NCBI GenBank assembly: GCA_031273145.1
Contig: JAISSL010000011.1
Coordinates: 1 to 8,155 of the forward strand
Source: Zoogloeaceae bacterium
GTDB taxonomy: Bacteria > Pseudomonadota > Gammaproteobacteria > Burkholderiales > Rhodocyclaceae
DNA length: 8,155 nucleotides
Direction of reading: 5' to 3'
Shown piece after piece: positions 6,710 through 8,155 of this stretch. How positions within the stretch are numbered: the stretch's first letter is position 1; each line of letters opens with the position of its first letter. A model generated the notes under the pieces. The model was not told the DNA's origin. It ran no database searches and was given only the letters and a program-made list of their open reading frames with translations. The translations under genes were made by a program, and so were the position numbers.

Positions 6710-6715
6710 GAGGTT

Positions 6716-7357
6716 TTACGCCGCGCGGCGAAAGGTCAGATTGAAGCGATAAAGCGTATGAGGCCGAGCCGCGTCCGCCTTGATCGGCAACACGCCATGA
6801 AAAAACAGGCGAGCCGGTCCGCCCCAGACAAACACATCCCCTTCTTCCAGCAGGATTTTCTGCGTCTTGTCTTTTCTGGTTGCGCCACCCAACTGAAAAG
6901 CAGCCGCCAGGCCAAACGAAAAAGAAACAATCGGCTGGGTCAAATCCGCTTCATCCCGATCCTGATGCAGCCCCATCTTTGCGCCAATCGCGTAACGGTT
7001 AATCAGGCAGGCATCCGGGGAAAAATTGGGGAACCCCGCTTCCCGCGCGGCATCTATTGCTTGCTTACGAAACCGCTCCGGCATCAGGGGCCAGGGCTGA
7101 TTGCGTTCCGGGGCGACTTGAGCGTAGCGATAGCCCTTGCGGTCGGAAATCCAGCCTGAATTGCCGCAGTTCGTCATTGCCGCTGAAATCTTCTGCCCGC
7201 CCGGCGTTACCATGTGCCGGAACGGCGCTTCTGCCGCTATTTTTGCGATCGTCCGCAAGAATTCGTCCGCTTCGTTTTTGAGCCGCGCCTTGAAAAGCGT
7301 CGCGCCCGCCAGAATTTCCACCTTGCGAGGTTGTGCCGCAAAAAGTTCAGCATTCAT
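6716..7357 (-). CDS. alkB: AlkB, Fe(II)/2-oxoglutarate-dependent DNA/RNA demethylase
   Basis: AlkB oxidatively removes 1-methyladenine and 3-methylcytosine lesions from DNA and RNA using Fe(II), oxygen and 2-oxoglutarate. From the ATG at 7357 the product is 213 aa (E. coli 216). The iron ligands fall at H131, D133 and H187, and the 2-oxoglutarate arginines at R204 and R210. N120, Y122, W69 and Y76 also match E. coli numbering. The C-terminal YRFNLTFRR is typical. I preferred this start over an in-frame ATG at 7387 because GGGAG (complement of 7363-7367) sits 5 nt upstream and the numbering then agrees with E. coli. No ada gene is nearby. Its upstream region carries a composite repeat and an IS, which could alter its expression. 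Confidence 0.96.
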   Translation of the reverse strand: MNAELFAAQPRKVEILAGATLFKARLKNEADEFLRTIAKIAAEAPFRHMVTPGGQKISAAMTNCGNSGWISDRKGYRYAQVAPERNQPWPLMPERFRKQAIDAAREAGFPNFSPDACLINRYAIGAKMGLHQDRDEADLTQPIVSFSFGLAAAFQLGGATRKDKTQKILLEEGDVFVWGGPARLFFHGVLPIKADAARPHTLYRFNLTFRRAA

Positions 7358-7412
7358 GGTGTCTCCCTTCGTTGCGGGCAATGTCAATCATTTGTTGCGT
7401 CCTCTCCCCGTC

Positions 7413-7552
7413 ATTCCCGCGTAGGCGGGAATCCAGGGTTTTGCGGGCGGCAGGTTGCCGCACCTACGGACAACCCAAACCCTTGCCATCTAAAATACCT
7501 CGTAGGGGACGCAACCTGCGTCCCGTTACAGGTCTGGATTCCCGCCTACGCG
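7413..7552. repeat. Composite nested palindromic element: repeat copy B between dRS3-like inverted repeats
   Basis: The left end is a dRS3-like palindrome: ATTCCCGC (7413-7420), GTAG, GCGGGAAT (7425-7432). CGCGTAGGCGGGAATCCAG at 7418-7436 has a perfect 19-bp inverted match at 7534-7552. Inside is repeat copy B (7445-7535), with two hairpins: GCGGCA-GGT-TGCCGC (7447-7461) and GGGACGCA-ACC-TGCGTCCC (7506-7524). The two inner modules also resemble each other in inverted orientation (18 of 25 bases), including CCTACG (7463-7468) against CGTAGG (7501-7506). The whole is a nested, MITE-like palindrome with no coding capacity. With the IS leader it fills the 302 non-coding bases between alkB and the transposase gene. 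Confidence 0.85.
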
Positions 7553-7582
7553 CACTGCTGTCCGGGATAAAAAAGGCGAATT

Positions 7583-7659
7583 GTTGCGGAATGGTTGCGG
7601 ATCCTGGGCAAAGGGTGTAGACCCTTGAGTACCGACTCAATTTACCGAGGTTCCGCAAC
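7583..7659 (+). promoter_or_regulatory. structured leader of the IS transposase gene
   Basis: GTTGCGGAA (7583-7591) pairs perfectly with TTCCGCAAC (7651-7659), which ends immediately before the transposase ATG at 7660. Two more perfect hairpins with 4-nt loops lie inside and touch each other: GGGT-GTAG-ACCC (7613-7624) and TTGAGT-ACCG-ACTCAA (7625-7640). As RNA this could fold into a branched structure whose outer stem covers the interval between the likely ribosome site GAGG (7647-7650) and the start codon. Occlusion of translation in read-through transcripts is an inference, modelled on IS10 and IS50. Confidence 0.55.
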
Positions 7660-8155
7660 ATGTTCACAATAAGCCGATTTCATGAAATTCTGAAGTATTT
7701 TCCGCGCAGCAGCTTTGAAAAGCTGGTCAAAAAGCATGGCAGCGACAAGTACAGCAAAGGCTTTGGAAGCTGGTCGCACCTGGTGGCGATGCTCTATGGT
7801 CAATTGAGCGGAGCCAGTAGCCTGCGTACGCTGGAAGCGGGGTTCAACAGTCAGTACCCGCATTACCACCTAGGCGTACGCCCCGTGCGTCGGTCAACCC
7901 TTTTTGATGCTAACGCGCGGCGCAGCCCGGAAGTGTTTGCCGAGGCGGCGCAGTGGCTGATGACGCAACTCAAGCGTGATGTACGCAATCAAATGAAGCA
8001 GGCGTTATGTTTACTCGATTCCACGAGCCTGACACTCAAGGGCAGGGGGTTTGATGTCTGGACTTTGGATCAACGCACACGCAATACCCAGGGCATCAAG
8101 CTGCATCTGCTCTTTGAGGCGCACACCGCTTCGCCCCTTGCGTGCAGCATGACGC
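7660..8155 (+). CDS. IS4-family transposase, 5' part (runs off the window)
   Basis: An open frame starts at ATG 7660 and continues to the last base, giving 165 residues with no stop. The N-terminus MFTISRFHEILKYFPRSSFE and the following KYSKGFGSWSHLVAMLYGQL (about 30-49) match the DUF4372-type N-terminal domain of IS4 transposases. LLDSTSLTL (118-126) holds the first catalytic aspartate of the DDE triad at about D120. The remaining catalytic Asp and Glu, normally in the following 200 or so residues, lie beyond the window. GAGG at 7647-7650 is a plausible ribosome site. Whether the gene is intact downstream cannot be judged. Confidence 0.88.
   Translation, partial: MFTISRFHEILKYFPRSSFEKLVKKHGSDKYSKGFGSWSHLVAMLYGQLSGASSLRTLEAGFNSQYPHYHLGVRPVRRSTLFDANARRSPEVFAEAAQWLMTQLKRDVRNQMKQALCLLDSTSLTLKGRGFDVWTLDQRTRNTQGIKLHLLFEAHTASPLACSMT

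Larger units (their letters stand above)
7553..8155 (+). mobile_element. IS4-family insertion sequence, left part only
   Basis: The IS is recognised from its transposase gene (start 7660). I place the left end at about 7553. The right dRS3-like palindrome of the composite element is intact through 7552 and then changes abruptly to CACTGCTGTCCGGG where GGAAT would be expected. The terminal inverted repeat and any target duplication cannot be confirmed because the right end is outside the window. The roughly 107-nt leader before the transposase contains several inverted repeats. Confidence 0.6.

Noticed and set aside
6674..7159. Plus-strand open frame of 161 codons
   Set aside because: It is antisense to alkB, whose active-site residues are all present on the other strand.
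7358..7387. Longer AlkB start at 7387
   Set aside because: The extra ten codons cover a good Shine-Dalgarno sequence for the ATG at 7357, and the shorter protein has E. coli active-site numbering.
7382..7387. TTGACA on the minus strand upstream of alkB as a -35 box
   Set aside because: At 16-18 nt spacing there is no -10 match, and the -10 would overlap the ribosome site of alkB.

Overview
The window looks like a chromosomal segment of a betaproteobacterium. The evidence is a thiS-thiG-trmB run of betaproteobacterial type, a DUF3579 protein (a family I know mainly from Betaproteobacteria), proteobacterial RlmJ, RdgC, AmpG and AlkB, and dRS3-like ATTCCC/GGGAAT palindromes like those known in Neisseria. 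The genus cannot be fixed from the sequence alone.

Layout. Bases 1-379 hold a tRNA array, Gly(GCC)-Cys(GCA)-Gly(GCC)-Leu(UAA). It resembles the enterobacterial glyW-cysT-leuZ cluster with the Gly gene present twice in identical form. rlmJ (23S rRNA methyltransferase) starts only 12 nt after the tRNA-Leu gene. After a 115-nt gap comes a tight same-strand run, thiS-thiG-trmB-rdgC-ampG (gaps 34, 3, 12 and 5 nt). It combines thiamine thiazole synthesis, tRNA m7G46 modification, a recombination-associated DNA-binding protein and a muropeptide permease. The tight spacing suggests one transcript; the products share no single pathway.

From about 5364 the character changes to accessory DNA. First comes a toxin-first toxin-antitoxin pair (Gp49/HigB-like toxin, XRE antitoxin). 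Its promoter is unusually clear and sits so close to the toxin ATG that the toxin mRNA may be leaderless. Facing it on the minus strand are a DUF3579 gene and alkB (oxidative DNA/RNA demethylase), with AlkB active-site residues at the same numbers as in E. coli. Two copies of a non-coding palindromic repeat flank this DUF3579-alkB pair (6119-6207 and 7445-7535). The second copy is nested inside inverted dRS3-like repeats with perfect 19-bp arms. The right dRS3-like copy breaks off at 7552, where I infer the left end of an IS4-family insertion sequence. Its transposase starts at 7660 and runs off the window.

The most interesting material is in the last third: the nested-palindrome (MITE-like) repeat family, the inferred IS insertion into one copy, the structured IS leader that could occlude transposase translation, and the apparently leaderless toxin gene. 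I found no CRISPR array, riboswitch or clearly new multi-gene system.
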